The position numbers and the translations under genes are program-made. A DNA stretch of 64,000 nucleotides from Ectopseudomonas composti (lineage in GTDB: Bacteria; Pseudomonadota; Gammaproteobacteria; Pseudomonadales; Pseudomonadaceae): the NCBI RefSeq assembly GCF_900115475.1, contig NZ_FOWP01000002.1, positions 248,001-312,000 of the forward strand, written 5' to 3'. Shown here piece after piece: positions 26,833 to 35,237 of the stretch. The notes beneath the pieces were generated by a model. The model saw only the letters and a list, made by a program, of their open reading frames with translations, did no database searches and was not told where the DNA came from. Numbering within the stretch: position 1 is the stretch's first letter; the number at the start of each line of letters is the position of its first letter.

Positions 26833-26873
26833 AAAACCCCCGGTCGGCAACCCGACCGGGGGTTTTGTTTTTT
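26833..26873 (+). terminator. Intrinsic terminator / attenuator before the DAHP synthase
   Basis: A 15-bp perfect stem, 26833-26847 with 26852-26866, loop CAAC, followed by GTTTTTT. It lies after leader 1 and before leader 2 and the DAHP synthase, with no other gene for it to end. A weak hairpin CAGG/CCTG (26787-26797) between the leader stop and this stem could take part in alternative folding. Confidence 0.85.
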
Positions 26874-26910
26874 CCGGCCGAAAACGGCCCAGCACTTAGA
26901 GGATTCACAG

Positions 26911-27000
26911 ATGAACCGTTATTACCGCAACTACCGCTACGACTGGCGATTTAGCAGCGTTACCACCGCCCTGACACCTTTACAACGAACACTCAGTTAG
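26911..27000 (+). CDS. Tyr-rich leader peptide of the DAHP synthase gene (leader 2)
   Basis: A 29-residue ORF starting MNRYYRNYRYDWRF with an AGAGGA Shine-Dalgarno at good spacing. Four Tyr, one Trp and one Phe fall within 14 residues, interleaved with Arg. It ends 44 bp before the DAHP synthase ATG and begins about 40 bp after the terminator stem, so it is translated only from read-through or internally started transcripts. It may act at the level of translation of the enzyme. Too short for routine gene callers. Confidence 0.7.
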   Translation: MNRYYRNYRYDWRFSSVTTALTPLQRTLS

Positions 27001-27044
27001 CGCCGCCGCGGTATCGACCGCGCCGGCCAAGGAACCGCCAGATC

Positions 27045-28103
27045 ATGAACAGCTCCGCTCAACTCGCTTCGCCCGTTACCAGCATCGCCCGCCGCAGCGC
27101 CCAGCCGCTGCCCAGCCCCGCCGTACTGCGCCAACGCTTGCCGTTGCCCAGTGCACTTGCCGACACCATTGCCGCTGACCGTGACGCCATCCGCGCCGTG
27201 CTCGATGGTACGGATTCGCGCCTGCTGGTGGTGGTCGGCCCCTGTTCCCTGCATGACCGCAGTAGCGCTCTCGAGTACGCCGAACGCCTGGCCGAACTGG
27301 CGCCGCAGGTGAATGACCAACTGCTGCTGGTGATGCGCGCCTACGTGGAAAAACCGCGCACCACCGTGGGCTGGAAGGGGCTGCTGTACGATCCGCACCT
27401 CGACGGCAGCGGTGACATGGCCGAAGGCCTGCGTCAGTCGCGGCAACTGATGCTGGAGATCCTCGCGCGCGGCCTGCCGCTGGCTACCGAGTTGCTGCAG
27501 CCGATGGCCGCCGGCTACTTCGACGACCTGCTCGGCTGGGCGGCGATTGGCGCGCGCACCAGCGAGTCGCAGGTACACCGCGAGATGGTCAGCGGGCTGG
27601 ATCTGCCGGTGGGTTTCAAGAATGGCACCGATGGCAGCGTCGGCATCGCCTGCGACGCCATGCGCTCGGCGGCACACCCGCATCAGCACTTCGGCATCGA
27701 CGACCTCGGCCATCCGGCACTGCTGCACACCGCCGGCAACCCGGACACTCATCTGGTGCTGCGCGGCGGTCATGGCGCGCCGAACCATGACGCTGCCAGT
27801 GTCGCTGCCGCGCGCGATGCACTGCAGCGGCAGGGCATCGCCCCACGCATCCTGGTCGACTGCAGTCACGCCAACAGCGGCAAGGACCCGCTGCGTCAGC
27901 CGGCGGTGCTGGACAGCGTGATCGACCAGCGCCTGGCCGGTGATACCAGCCTGCGCGGGGTAATGCTGGAGAGCCACCTGTTCGACGGTTGCCAGGCGCT
28001 GTCCGGCGAGCTGCGCTACGGCGTGTCGATCACCGACGGCTGCCTGGGGTGGAGCGGCACCGAAGCGGCGTTGCGTCAGGCTGCCGAGCGTTTGCACGGA
28101 TAG
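27045..28103 (+). CDS. 3-deoxy-7-phosphoheptulonate (DAHP) synthase, class I
   Basis: A 352-residue class I (AroF/AroG/AroH-type) enzyme condensing phosphoenolpyruvate and erythrose-4-phosphate, the first step of aromatic amino acid synthesis. Motifs: VVVGPCSLHD (about 65-74, metal Cys), MRAYVEKPRTTVGWKGL (about 101-117), ELLQPMAAGYFDDLLGWAAIGARTSESQVHREM, VGFKNGTDG, and VDCSHANSGKDP. ATG 27045 has an AAGGAA Shine-Dalgarno. Which amino acid inhibits it cannot be read with certainty. The Tyr/Phe/Trp-rich leaders upstream suggest attenuation by aromatic amino acid supply. Confidence 0.94.
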   Translation: MNSSAQLASPVTSIARRSAQPLPSPAVLRQRLPLPSALADTIAADRDAIRAVLDGTDSRLLVVVGPCSLHDRSSALEYAERLAELAPQVNDQLLLVMRAYVEKPRTTVGWKGLLYDPHLDGSGDMAEGLRQSRQLMLEILARGLPLATELLQPMAAGYFDDLLGWAAIGARTSESQVHREMVSGLDLPVGFKNGTDGSVGIACDAMRSAAHPHQHFGIDDLGHPALLHTAGNPDTHLVLRGGHGAPNHDAASVAAARDALQRQGIAPRILVDCSHANSGKDPLRQPAVLDSVIDQRLAGDTSLRGVMLESHLFDGCQALSGELRYGVSITDGCLGWSGTEAALRQAAERLHG

Positions 28104-28125
28104 GGCAGCTGCCCAGCCTGAGATT

Positions 28126-28147
28126 GGCGGGTTGCACCCGCCTTACG
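28126..28147. repeat. REP-like palindrome (inverted GTAGGGCGGGTGC family)
   Basis: GGCGGGTTGCACCCGCCTTACG, the reverse-orientation form of the unit at 17051, in the gap between the DAHP synthase and the glycosylase. Confidence 0.7.
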
Positions 28148-28220
28148 GTCAATACAGGGCTTGCGGTGTTTAGCGCGCTGCGTGCAGGCTCTGTCGTCCG
28201 TTTTATGAAGGATTCGATTC

Positions 28221-28892
28221 ATGCGTGATTACAAGTGGCTGCACGAGTTCTGCCTCAATCGCTTCGGCTCGGCCAAGGCACTGGAGGCCATGCTGCCGCA
28301 GCCGCGCAGCGATGCCGAGCTGCGGGCGCTGAGCGATGACCGTTATCTGTCGCTGATCAGTCTGCGCATCTTCCGCGCCGGCCTCAAGCACAGCCTGGTG
28401 GACGCCAAGTGGCCTGCGTTCGAGCAAGCGTTCTTCGGCTTCGACCCGGACAAGGTGGTGCTGATGGGCGCCGAACGCCTGGAAAACCTGATGCAGGACA
28501 CGCGGCTGATCCGCCATCTGGGCAAGCTGAAAAGCGTGCCGCGCAACGCTCAGTTCATTCTCGACGTACGCCGCGAGAAGGGAAGTTTCGGTGCTCTGAT
28601 TGCCGATTGGCCGGTCAGCGATATTGTCGGCCTGTGGAAATACCTGGCCAAGCATGGCAGCCAGCTCGGCGGCCTGTCGGCACCACGTTTTCTGCGTATG
28701 GTGGGCAAGGATACCTTCATCCCCACCGATGACATGGTCGCCGCGCTCAAGGCGCAGAAGGTGATCGACAAGGCCCCGACCAGTTTGAAAGACCTGGCCG
28801 CCGTGCAGGCGGCCTTCAACCAGTGGCAGGCCGAAAGCGGCCGACCGCTGTGCCAGCTATCGGTGATGCTGGCGCATACGGTCAATCACTGA
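28221..28892 (+). CDS. DNA-3-methyladenine glycosylase I family protein
   Basis: A 223-residue protein resembling the Adenine_glyco (Tag) family, which removes 3-methyladenine from DNA by base excision. The helical RYLSLISLRIFRAGLKHSLVDAKWPAFEQAFFGFDPDKV and MQDTRLIRHLGKLKSVPRNAQFILDV segments correspond to Tag regions. The zinc-binding Cys/His ends of E. coli Tag are not obvious here, as in a divergent pseudomonad subgroup. The 3' end overlaps the convergent yheU-like gene by 11 bp. Confidence 0.82.
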   Translation: MRDYKWLHEFCLNRFGSAKALEAMLPQPRSDAELRALSDDRYLSLISLRIFRAGLKHSLVDAKWPAFEQAFFGFDPDKVVLMGAERLENLMQDTRLIRHLGKLKSVPRNAQFILDVRREKGSFGALIADWPVSDIVGLWKYLAKHGSQLGGLSAPRFLRMVGKDTFIPTDDMVAALKAQKVIDKAPTSLKDLAAVQAAFNQWQAESGRPLCQLSVMLAHTVNH

Positions 28893-29133
28893 GGGATTGC
28901 TGCAGAGCTTCCAGCCACTCCTTGGGCACGTCACGCTTCATCGCCAACTGGCATTGCTGGCTGTCTGGATCGAAGACGATCACCGCCTCGCCCTTGTCCA
29001 AGGCGCGGCGCACGCGCTGCACGCGGGTTTCCAGTGGGGTTTCGTCACCGTTGTCGGTACCGTCACGGGTGACGAAGTCTTCGATCAGGGCGGTGAGGGT
29101 GTCGGCTTGCAGCAGGTCAGCGGGGATCAACAC
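28882..29133 (-). CDS. YheU family protein (UPF0270)
   Basis: An 83-residue cytosolic protein. LIPADLLQADTLTALIEDFVTRDGTDNGDETPLETRVQRVRRALDKGEAVIVFD closely follows E. coli YheU. GTG 29133 is preferred because it gives the family N-terminus MLIP and has TGGAG nine bases upstream. TTG at 29139 is possible. Function unknown. It lies downstream of the hybrid sensor kinase on the same strand, in the order I recall beside the NAGGN cluster. Confidence 0.85.
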   Translation of the reverse strand: MLIPADLLQADTLTALIEDFVTRDGTDNGDETPLETRVQRVRRALDKGEAVIVFDPDSQQCQLAMKRDVPKEWLEALQQSLSD

Positions 29134-29195
29134 AGTCAACGGCTCCAGTGGTTGGCGCCCATGATAGAGCCAGAGCCGCTGTACTGCGAGATCCG

Positions 29196-31946
29196 TCAGT
29201 GGAGGTTGCCGGGCCGTTTGAGGTGACGCTCCAATGTGCTGTAGAGCAGCCCGCTATCCAGCGGTTTGCCGAGAAAGTCGTCCATGCCGGCGTCCAGACC
29301 GTGCTGGCGGTGCTCTTCGAGGATATGCGCGGTCAGCGCGATGATCGGCACGGCGGCGAGTTGCCGGTCACGTTCCAGGCGCCGGATCTGCCGTGTGGCT
29401 TCGAAACCGTCCATCACCGGCATCTCGCAATCCATCAGGATCAAATGCACGGCGGCCGGATCGCGGCCGTACTCGTCCACTGCGGCCTGGCCGTCGGTGA
29501 CCAGGCGCACGCTGTAGCCGCGTTTCTTCAGGAAACCCTGAACCACCAACTGGTTCACCGGGTTGTCTTCGGCCACCAGGATGCAGGGGGCTTCGCTGTT
29601 GTCGCTGCGTATTTCTCTGACCAACTGATGTACCTGTGCTCTGGGTTCTTCATACAGCCCGTTCAAGGCCTGTCGTAGCGCGTTGATCGCCACTGGCTGG
29701 GCCAGGTGTTGCAGGCGCAGGCCATGGCTCGTCGGTAGTTGCTGGCAGGCCTCGGGTGGGCAGACCAGCAGCACGCGCTGTTGCGGCTGCAACTGGGGCC
29801 TGAGTGAATCGAGCCAGTGGTTGACGCCGCCAGGCCAGGGCGCCATCAGCACCAGCAGCGGCGGCGCCGCGAAATCCTCCAGGTAGTCCTGCAGTCGCTC
29901 CGGTGTCTGGCAGCGCTCGGTACGCATACCCCAGCGTCCGAGCAGGCGGCTCATGGCATCGAGGCCGAGACCATCGAGGGAGGCGAGCAGGGCGGTGCGC
30001 CCGGCCAGTAGGCGGCTGAGCTCGTCGGGCGCTTCCTGTTCGGCCAGCAGTGATATGTCGAAGGCGAAGCGAGTGCCCTGGCCCAGGGTGCTTTGCACCT
30101 CGATTTTACCGCCCATCATCTCCACCAGTTCCTTGCTGATGGCCAGGCCCAGGCCGCTGCCGCCATACCGGCGGGTCGTGCTGGAATCGCCCTGGGCGAA
30201 CGATTCGAACAGTTGCGCCAGGGCCTGCTCGCTGATGCCGATGCCACTGTCGCTGACGGCGAACACCAGATGCGGCTTGCCATGGCTGTCGCTACGGCGG
30301 CTGACGCTGACCGCCACATGGCCTTCGGCAGTGAATTTCAGGGCATTGCTGAGCAGGTTCATCAGGATCTGTTTAAGTCGCGTCGGGTCACCCTGAATAC
30401 GTCGTGGCACACCGTTTTCCAGGCTGACGTAGAGGCGCAGGCGTTTATCCAGCGCCTGGCCGGTAAACAGGCTGAGCGTTTCGGAAATCATGTCTTCCAG
30501 ATCGAACTCGATCTGCTCCAGGCTGAGCTTGCCGGATTCGATGCGGGCGTAGTCGAGGATGTCGTTGATCACTGCCATCAACGAGCTGCCGGAGCTGGAA
30601 ATGGTGTCGACGTAGAAGCGCTGGCTACGATCCAGCGGGGTTTCGCGCAGCAGTTGCAGCATGCCCAGTACGCCGTTGAGCGGGGTGCGGATTTCATGGC
30701 TCATCTTGGCCAGGAAGCGGCTCTTGGCCTGGCTCTCGAACGCCGCTTGTTCGGCCGCACGCCGCGACTTGAAGCCTTCTTCCTTGAGCAGGTTGATGCG
30801 GTCGGCAAGGCCGATGGACAAGGTGATCAGCTCGATGGTCACGCCGATCTTCACTGCCGTGGCGCCGAACACGCCGAATACTTCCAGGCCCAGCGAGCCG
30901 GTGGTGGCCTGGATGAAAGCGAACAGCAGGATGGCCCAGGCCAAGGTGTAGTAGGAGCCGTAGCGCACGCCGCGACGCCATACGTAGAGGCCGGTCAGCA
31001 GCAGGATCAGCGAAACCAGGGACACGGTGACGCTGGCCAGGATGTTCCAGGCGGCGAAGCCGATCAGCGGTACCGACAGCAGGCAGCCGACGCAGATCAG
31101 CATCAGCAGGCGCAGGCCGGTGTCCAGGCGTGGGAAGTATTGACGTGCATGCAGGAAGTGGCGGCTGAACTGGATCGCCGTGAGGCAGTGTACGTACATC
31201 AGGATATAGATGCTGACCGACTGGAAGGCCACATGCTCGGGCAGTAGCTTGAACAGCATGCCGTCGAAGCAGGCCGCCAGCAGGCCGACGTTGAGGTTGT
31301 AGGCCAGGTACCAGAGGTAGGCCGATTCGCGCAGCGACAGGTAGAGGAACAGGTTGTAGCAGAACATGGCGAACAGCACGCCGTAGAACGCGCCGTTGAA
31401 GCCCATAAGGTTTTCCTGCGCTGCGGCGCTGGCACCGTAGGTGGCGAAGAATAGCGGCACGAACACCGTGCTGGTGGTTTCGACGCGGATCAGCAAGGTG
31501 CTGACACCGGGCTCCAGCTGCATGGGAAACCAGAAGTTGCGTACCTGCACCGGTCGCTGGGAGAAGGCGAAGTTGTCGCCGCTTTCCTGTTCCAGGCGTT
31601 TGCCTTCCGGGTTGATCAGGTGAACCTGTAGATGATCGAGCAGCGGATAGTTGACTTCGAGATAGCCGCCCAGTTGATGGTTCAGTGCATTGACCAGGCG
31701 AACCTTGAACCACCACACCGAGGTGTTCTTGCCGAGGTTGGCATGCTCGCCACCAAGACCCTTGAAGGCCTCATCATCCAGCGCCTGCACCTGCTCGACG
31801 CTGAGGGCGCCGTTCACGTCCTCGTAGTAACCGGTGTAGGGGCCCAGAGACAGGCGCAGGTCGTCGCTATCGAGCGACGCAGGCGCAAGTGCCCAACTCG
31901 GGCAGGCGAGCCAGAACAGCAGCAAGGCCAGAAAGACGCGAGGCAT
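29196..31946 (-). CDS. 7TMR-DISM hybrid sensor histidine kinase / response regulator
   Basis: A 916-residue inner-membrane sensor. Signal peptide about 1-20, 7TMR-DISM extracellular domain about 25-165, seven TM helices about 183-382, HisKA with His417 ([20 protein letters not shown]), HATPase with [10 protein letters not shown] and [10 protein letters not shown], a degenerate receiver-like segment about 650-760, then a receiver with Asp839 in [13 protein letters not shown]. The architecture resembles LadS/RetS-type sensors; the location matches the hybrid kinase next to the NAGGN genes in P. aeruginosa. A role in sensing osmotic stress is inferred from position only. Confidence 0.9.
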   Translation of the reverse strand: MPRVFLALLLFWLACPSWALAPASLDSDDLRLSLGPYTGYYEDVNGALSVEQVQALDDEAFKGLGGEHANLGKNTSVWWFKVRLVNALNHQLGGYLEVNYPLLDHLQVHLINPEGKRLEQESGDNFAFSQRPVQVRNFWFPMQLEPGVSTLLIRVETTSTVFVPLFFATYGASAAAQENLMGFNGAFYGVLFAMFCYNLFLYLSLRESAYLWYLAYNLNVGLLAACFDGMLFKLLPEHVAFQSVSIYILMYVHCLTAIQFSRHFLHARQYFPRLDTGLRLLMLICVGCLLSVPLIGFAAWNILASVTVSLVSLILLLTGLYVWRRGVRYGSYYTLAWAILLFAFIQATTGSLGLEVFGVFGATAVKIGVTIELITLSIGLADRINLLKEEGFKSRRAAEQAAFESQAKSRFLAKMSHEIRTPLNGVLGMLQLLRETPLDRSQRFYVDTISSSGSSLMAVINDILDYARIESGKLSLEQIEFDLEDMISETLSLFTGQALDKRLRLYVSLENGVPRRIQGDPTRLKQILMNLLSNALKFTAEGHVAVSVSRRSDSHGKPHLVFAVSDSGIGISEQALAQLFESFAQGDSSTTRRYGGSGLGLAISKELVEMMGGKIEVQSTLGQGTRFAFDISLLAEQEAPDELSRLLAGRTALLASLDGLGLDAMSRLLGRWGMRTERCQTPERLQDYLEDFAAPPLLVLMAPWPGGVNHWLDSLRPQLQPQQRVLLVCPPEACQQLPTSHGLRLQHLAQPVAINALRQALNGLYEEPRAQVHQLVREIRSDNSEAPCILVAEDNPVNQLVVQGFLKKRGYSVRLVTDGQAAVDEYGRDPAAVHLILMDCEMPVMDGFEATRQIRRLERDRQLAAVPIIALTAHILEEHRQHGLDAGMDDFLGKPLDSGLLYSTLERHLKRPGNLH

Positions 31947-32040
31947 CCGTGAACCTCAGAAGGCCATGGAAGATGGCCGGGGTGTCATGTTCAACGTCGC
32001 TTGGCGACGGCCCGAAGGTTGGCCACTGACTGCAGGCCAG

Positions 32041-32063
32041 AAAAAGGGGAGCTGATGCTCCCC
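32041..32063 (-). terminator. Intrinsic terminator after the NAGGN operon
   Basis: On the minus strand GGGGAGC pairs with GCTCCCC around an ATCA loop and is followed by TTTTT. It separates the NAGGN peptidase gene (ends 32106) from the hybrid sensor kinase (starts 31946), so the kinase has its own promoter. Confidence 0.85.
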
Positions 32064-32105
32064 TGTCGTCCTTTCGTGTCACTTTGCCTTTATGCGCTCA
32101 AGCCT

Positions 32106-33305
32106 TCAAGCGTCCCGATCATGTTGGCCCACCAGGCTGTCCACCGGCGGTACACGGGTATCGCTTTCCATCTGCGCGTCGTGCTCCAGTTGATGGCTGA
32201 AACGCTCCAGCGAACCCTGTGCCGGTTGCGCATCGCTGGCGAATACCGGTGGGCTCATCATGTAGGCGGTGAGCAGGCGGCTGAGAGCCTTGAGGCTGTC
32301 GATATGGGTGCGTTCATAGCCATGAGTCGCATCGCAGCCGAAGGCCAGCAGCGCCGTGCGAATGTCATGGCCGGCGGTGACCGCCGATTGTGCGTCGCTG
32401 TGGTAATAGCGGAACAGGTCGCGGCGTACCGGCACTTCCTGTTCGGCGGCCAGGCGCAGCAACTGGCGTGACAGGTGATAGTCATAGGGGCCGCCGGAGT
32501 CCTGCATGGCCACGCTGACGGCGTGCTCGCTGGATTGCTGGCCTGGCGCGACCGGAGCGATGTCGATGCCGACGAACTCGCTGACATCCCAGGGCAGGGC
32601 CGCGGCGGCGCCGGAGCCGACCTCTTCGGTGATGGTGAACAGCGGGTGGCAGTCGATCATCGGTTGCAGACCGTGGTCGCGAATCGCCTTGAGTGACGCC
32701 AGTAGCGCCGCGACGCCCGCCTTGTCGTCGAGGTGGCGGGCACTGATATGGCCGCTCTCGGAAAACTCCGGCAGCGGGTCGAAGGCGACGAAGTCGCCGA
32801 CACTGACGCCCAGCGAATCGCAATCGGCGCGAGTAGCGCAGTAAGCGTCCAGGCGCAGTTCGACGTGATCCCAGCTTACCGGCATGGTGTCGACGGCGGT
32901 GTTGAAGGCATGCCCGGAGGCCATCAGCGGCAGCACGCTACCGCGTATCACACCGTTGTCGGTGAACAGGCTGACGCGGCTGCCCTCGGCGAAACGGCTC
33001 GACCAGCAGCCTACCGGGGCCAGGCCGAGGCGGCCGTTGTCCTTGATCTCGCGGACGATGGCACCAATGGTGTCCAGGTGTACGGACACCGCGCGATCGA
33101 AGCGCTCGTATTCGCTCTGGCGTCCGCGCAGGGTGGCGCGGATGGTGCCACGGCGAGTCAGCTCGAAGGGGATTTCAAGCTCTTCGAGGCGCTCGGCGAC
33201 ATAGCGCACGATGGTGTCGGTGAAACCAGTGGGGCTGGGGATGGCAAGCATCTCCAGCAGCACCTTCTGCATGTAGTCGAGATCGGGTTCGGGTAGTTGT
33301 TGCAT
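32106..33305 (-). CDS. NAGGN-system M42/M20-like metallopeptidase
   Basis: A 399-residue peptidase of the type encoded with N-acetylglutaminylglutamine amide synthesis. Metal ligands are recognisable in VSVHLDTIGAIV, HLDDKAGVAALLA and ITEEVGSGAAA (catalytic Glu pair). Its place in the pathway is not settled; it may hydrolyse the dipeptide or a precursor. Start ATG 33305 (MQQLPEPDLDYMQKVLLEML). The C-terminal 50 residues are polar and variable. Last gene of the operon asnO-ngg-peptidase. Confidence 0.9.
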   Translation of the reverse strand: MQQLPEPDLDYMQKVLLEMLAIPSPTGFTDTIVRYVAERLEELEIPFELTRRGTIRATLRGRQSEYERFDRAVSVHLDTIGAIVREIKDNGRLGLAPVGCWSSRFAEGSRVSLFTDNGVIRGSVLPLMASGHAFNTAVDTMPVSWDHVELRLDAYCATRADCDSLGVSVGDFVAFDPLPEFSESGHISARHLDDKAGVAALLASLKAIRDHGLQPMIDCHPLFTITEEVGSGAAAALPWDVSEFVGIDIAPVAPGQQSSEHAVSVAMQDSGGPYDYHLSRQLLRLAAEQEVPVRRDLFRYYHSDAQSAVTAGHDIRTALLAFGCDATHGYERTHIDSLKALSRLLTAYMMSPPVFASDAQPAQGSLERFSHQLEHDAQMESDTRVPPVDSLVGQHDRDA

Positions 33306-33331
33306 GCAAGCTCCTCGGCGTTCGAGTTTCC

Positions 33332-33354
33332 CCTCTCCCTGTGCGGGAGAGGGC
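33332..33354. other. Intercistronic hairpin in the NAGGN operon
   Basis: A 9-bp perfect stem CCCTCTCCC / GGGAGAGGG with a 5-base loop, in the 62-bp gap between the synthetase and peptidase genes. No T-run, so more likely a mobile palindrome or mRNA stabiliser than a terminator. Confidence 0.6.
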
Positions 33355-33367
33355 CGGGGGAGAAGGC

Positions 33368-35107
33368 TCAGCTCGGTGTCTGGCTGAGCGGGAACAGCAG
33401 ATCGACGAAGCGTTCGGCGGTTGGCTGCGGCTCGTGGTTGGCCAGGCCAGCGCGCTCGTTGGCTTCGATGAATACGTACTCTGGCTGATCGGCCGCGGGC
33501 ACCAGCAGGTCGAGGCCGACAACTGGAATCTCCAGGGCGCGCGCGGCTTTGATGGCTGCATCGCGCAGTGTCGGATGAAGGATTGTGGTGACGTCCTCCA
33601 GGGTTCCACCGGTGTGCAGGTTGGCAGTCTTGCGCACCGCCAGGCGTTCGCCTGCTGGCAACACGCTGTCATAGTCGAGGCCGGCGCCATGCAGGGTACG
33701 CAGGGTTTCAGCATCCTTGGGGATACGGCTTTCGCCACCGGTGGCAGCCTGGCGTCGACGGCTCTGGGCGTCGATCAGCTTGCCGATGCTGTGGCGACCA
33801 TCACCGATGATCTCGGCCGGGCGGCGGATGGCGGCCGCCACGACTTCGTAGCCGATCACCAGTACACGCAGGTCATGACCTTCGTGGTAGCTCTCCAGCA
33901 GCACGCGCTGGTCGAACACGCGGGCACGCTCGATGGCTTCCTGCACCTCGCCTGGCGTGCGCAGATCGACCGCTACGCCCTGGCCTTGTTCGCCATCGAC
34001 TGGCTTGACCACCACCGCGCCATGCTCGGCGAGAAAGGCGGCGTTGTCCTCGGCGCTGGCGGCCAGGCGCTGGGCCGGCACGCTGAGGTCGGCGCGCGAC
34101 AGGGCGCGGTGAGTCAGGCGCTTGTCCTGGCACAGGGTCATGCTCACCGCGCTGGTCAGATCGCACAGCGATTCGCGACAGCGGATACGGCGCCCGCCGT
34201 GGCTGAGGGTGAACAGCCCGGCTTCGGCATCATCCACCTGAACTTCGATACCACGGCGCAGCGCTTCGTCGACGATGATGCGTGCGTAGGGATTGAGCTC
34301 GGCCTGCGGACCAGGACCGAGGAATAGAGGTTGGTTGATGCCGTTCTTGCGTTTGATGCTGAAAATCTGCAACTCGCGAAAGCCGAGCTTGGCGTAAAGC
34401 TTCTTGGCCTGCTTGTTGTCGTGCAGCACCGATAGGTCGAGGTAGCTCAGGCCGCGGCTCATGCCGTGTTCGATCAGGTGGCGTACCAGTACTTCGCCGA
34501 CACCCGGACGGCTGCATTGCGGATCGACCGCCAGGCACCAGAGGCTGCTGCCGTTCTCCGGGTCACGGAAGGCGCGCTGGTGGTTGAGGCCCATGACGCT
34601 GCCGATCACCGCACCGCTGTCTTCGTCCTCGGCTAACCAGTAAGTCGGGCCGCCTTCGTTGTAGGGCGTGAGTTTGTTCGGGTCGATCGGCAGCATGCCG
34701 CGGGTCTGGTACAGGCAGTTGATCGCCTGCCAGTCGGCGTCGTTCTGCGCCCGGCGAATACGGAAACCACGGAAGCTGCGGCGCGCCGGGCGGTAGTCAG
34801 TAAACCACAGGCGCAGCGTGTCGGAGGGGTCGAGGAACAGTTGCTGCGGCGCATGCGCCAGTACCTGGTGCGGGGCGGCCACGTACAGGGCGATGTCACG
34901 TTCACCAGGCTGTTCGTCCAGCAGGGATTCGGCCAGCGCGGTGGCATCGGGATAGGTATGACCGATCAGCAAGCGTCCCCAGCCGCAATGAATGGCTTGT
35001 GGCTGGCTGGGCTGGCTGGTGTGATCCTCGGCCAGACGTGCCTGCAGGCGCTCGTAGGAAGGTGTCTGACCGCGCAGCAAGCGTTGGTTGAAGGCAGTGG
35101 AGCGCAT
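33368..35107 (-). CDS. ngg: N-acetylglutaminylglutamine synthetase
   Basis: A 579-residue two-domain enzyme joining N-acetylation and ATP-dependent ligation in synthesis of the osmolyte N-acetylglutaminylglutamine amide. The N-terminal part (about 90-270) is a GNAT acetyltransferase domain (WCLAVDPQCSRPGVGEVLVRHLIEHG). The C-terminal part (about 290-575) is an ATP-grasp ligase with AVVVKPVDGEQGQGVAVDL and PEYVFIEANERAG. ATG 35107 (MRSTAFNQRLLRGQ) has the better Shine-Dalgarno; ATG 35131 is an alternative. Gene name follows the Sinorhizobium asnO-ngg work. Confidence 0.92.
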   Translation of the reverse strand: MRSTAFNQRLLRGQTPSYERLQARLAEDHTSQPSQPQAIHCGWGRLLIGHTYPDATALAESLLDEQPGERDIALYVAAPHQVLAHAPQQLFLDPSDTLRLWFTDYRPARRSFRGFRIRRAQNDADWQAINCLYQTRGMLPIDPNKLTPYNEGGPTYWLAEDEDSGAVIGSVMGLNHQRAFRDPENGSSLWCLAVDPQCSRPGVGEVLVRHLIEHGMSRGLSYLDLSVLHDNKQAKKLYAKLGFRELQIFSIKRKNGINQPLFLGPGPQAELNPYARIIVDEALRRGIEVQVDDAEAGLFTLSHGGRRIRCRESLCDLTSAVSMTLCQDKRLTHRALSRADLSVPAQRLAASAEDNAAFLAEHGAVVVKPVDGEQGQGVAVDLRTPGEVQEAIERARVFDQRVLLESYHEGHDLRVLVIGYEVVAAAIRRPAEIIGDGRHSIGKLIDAQSRRRQAATGGESRIPKDAETLRTLHGAGLDYDSVLPAGERLAVRKTANLHTGGTLEDVTTILHPTLRDAAIKAARALEIPVVGLDLLVPAADQPEYVFIEANERAGLANHEPQPTAERFVDLLFPLSQTPS

Positions 35108-35208
35108 GGAATAATCCCTGTCCGTGTTCATTACGTCCGGTCTGAGCCGGATCGTCATTGAGTCGCGACACATCCCGGCTTTAACGGGCTATGACTATTG
35201 ATCCTGCA

Positions 35209-35230
35209 GGAGCGGCCCGAGGGCCGCTCC
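35209..35230. other. Intercistronic perfect hairpin between asnO and ngg
   Basis: GGAGCGGCCC (35209-35218) pairs with GGGCCGCTCC (35221-35230) around a two-base GA turn, just downstream of asnO on the minus strand. It lacks a T-run and probably adjusts or protects the message ends. Confidence 0.65.
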
Positions 35231-35237
35231 ATGTGAG

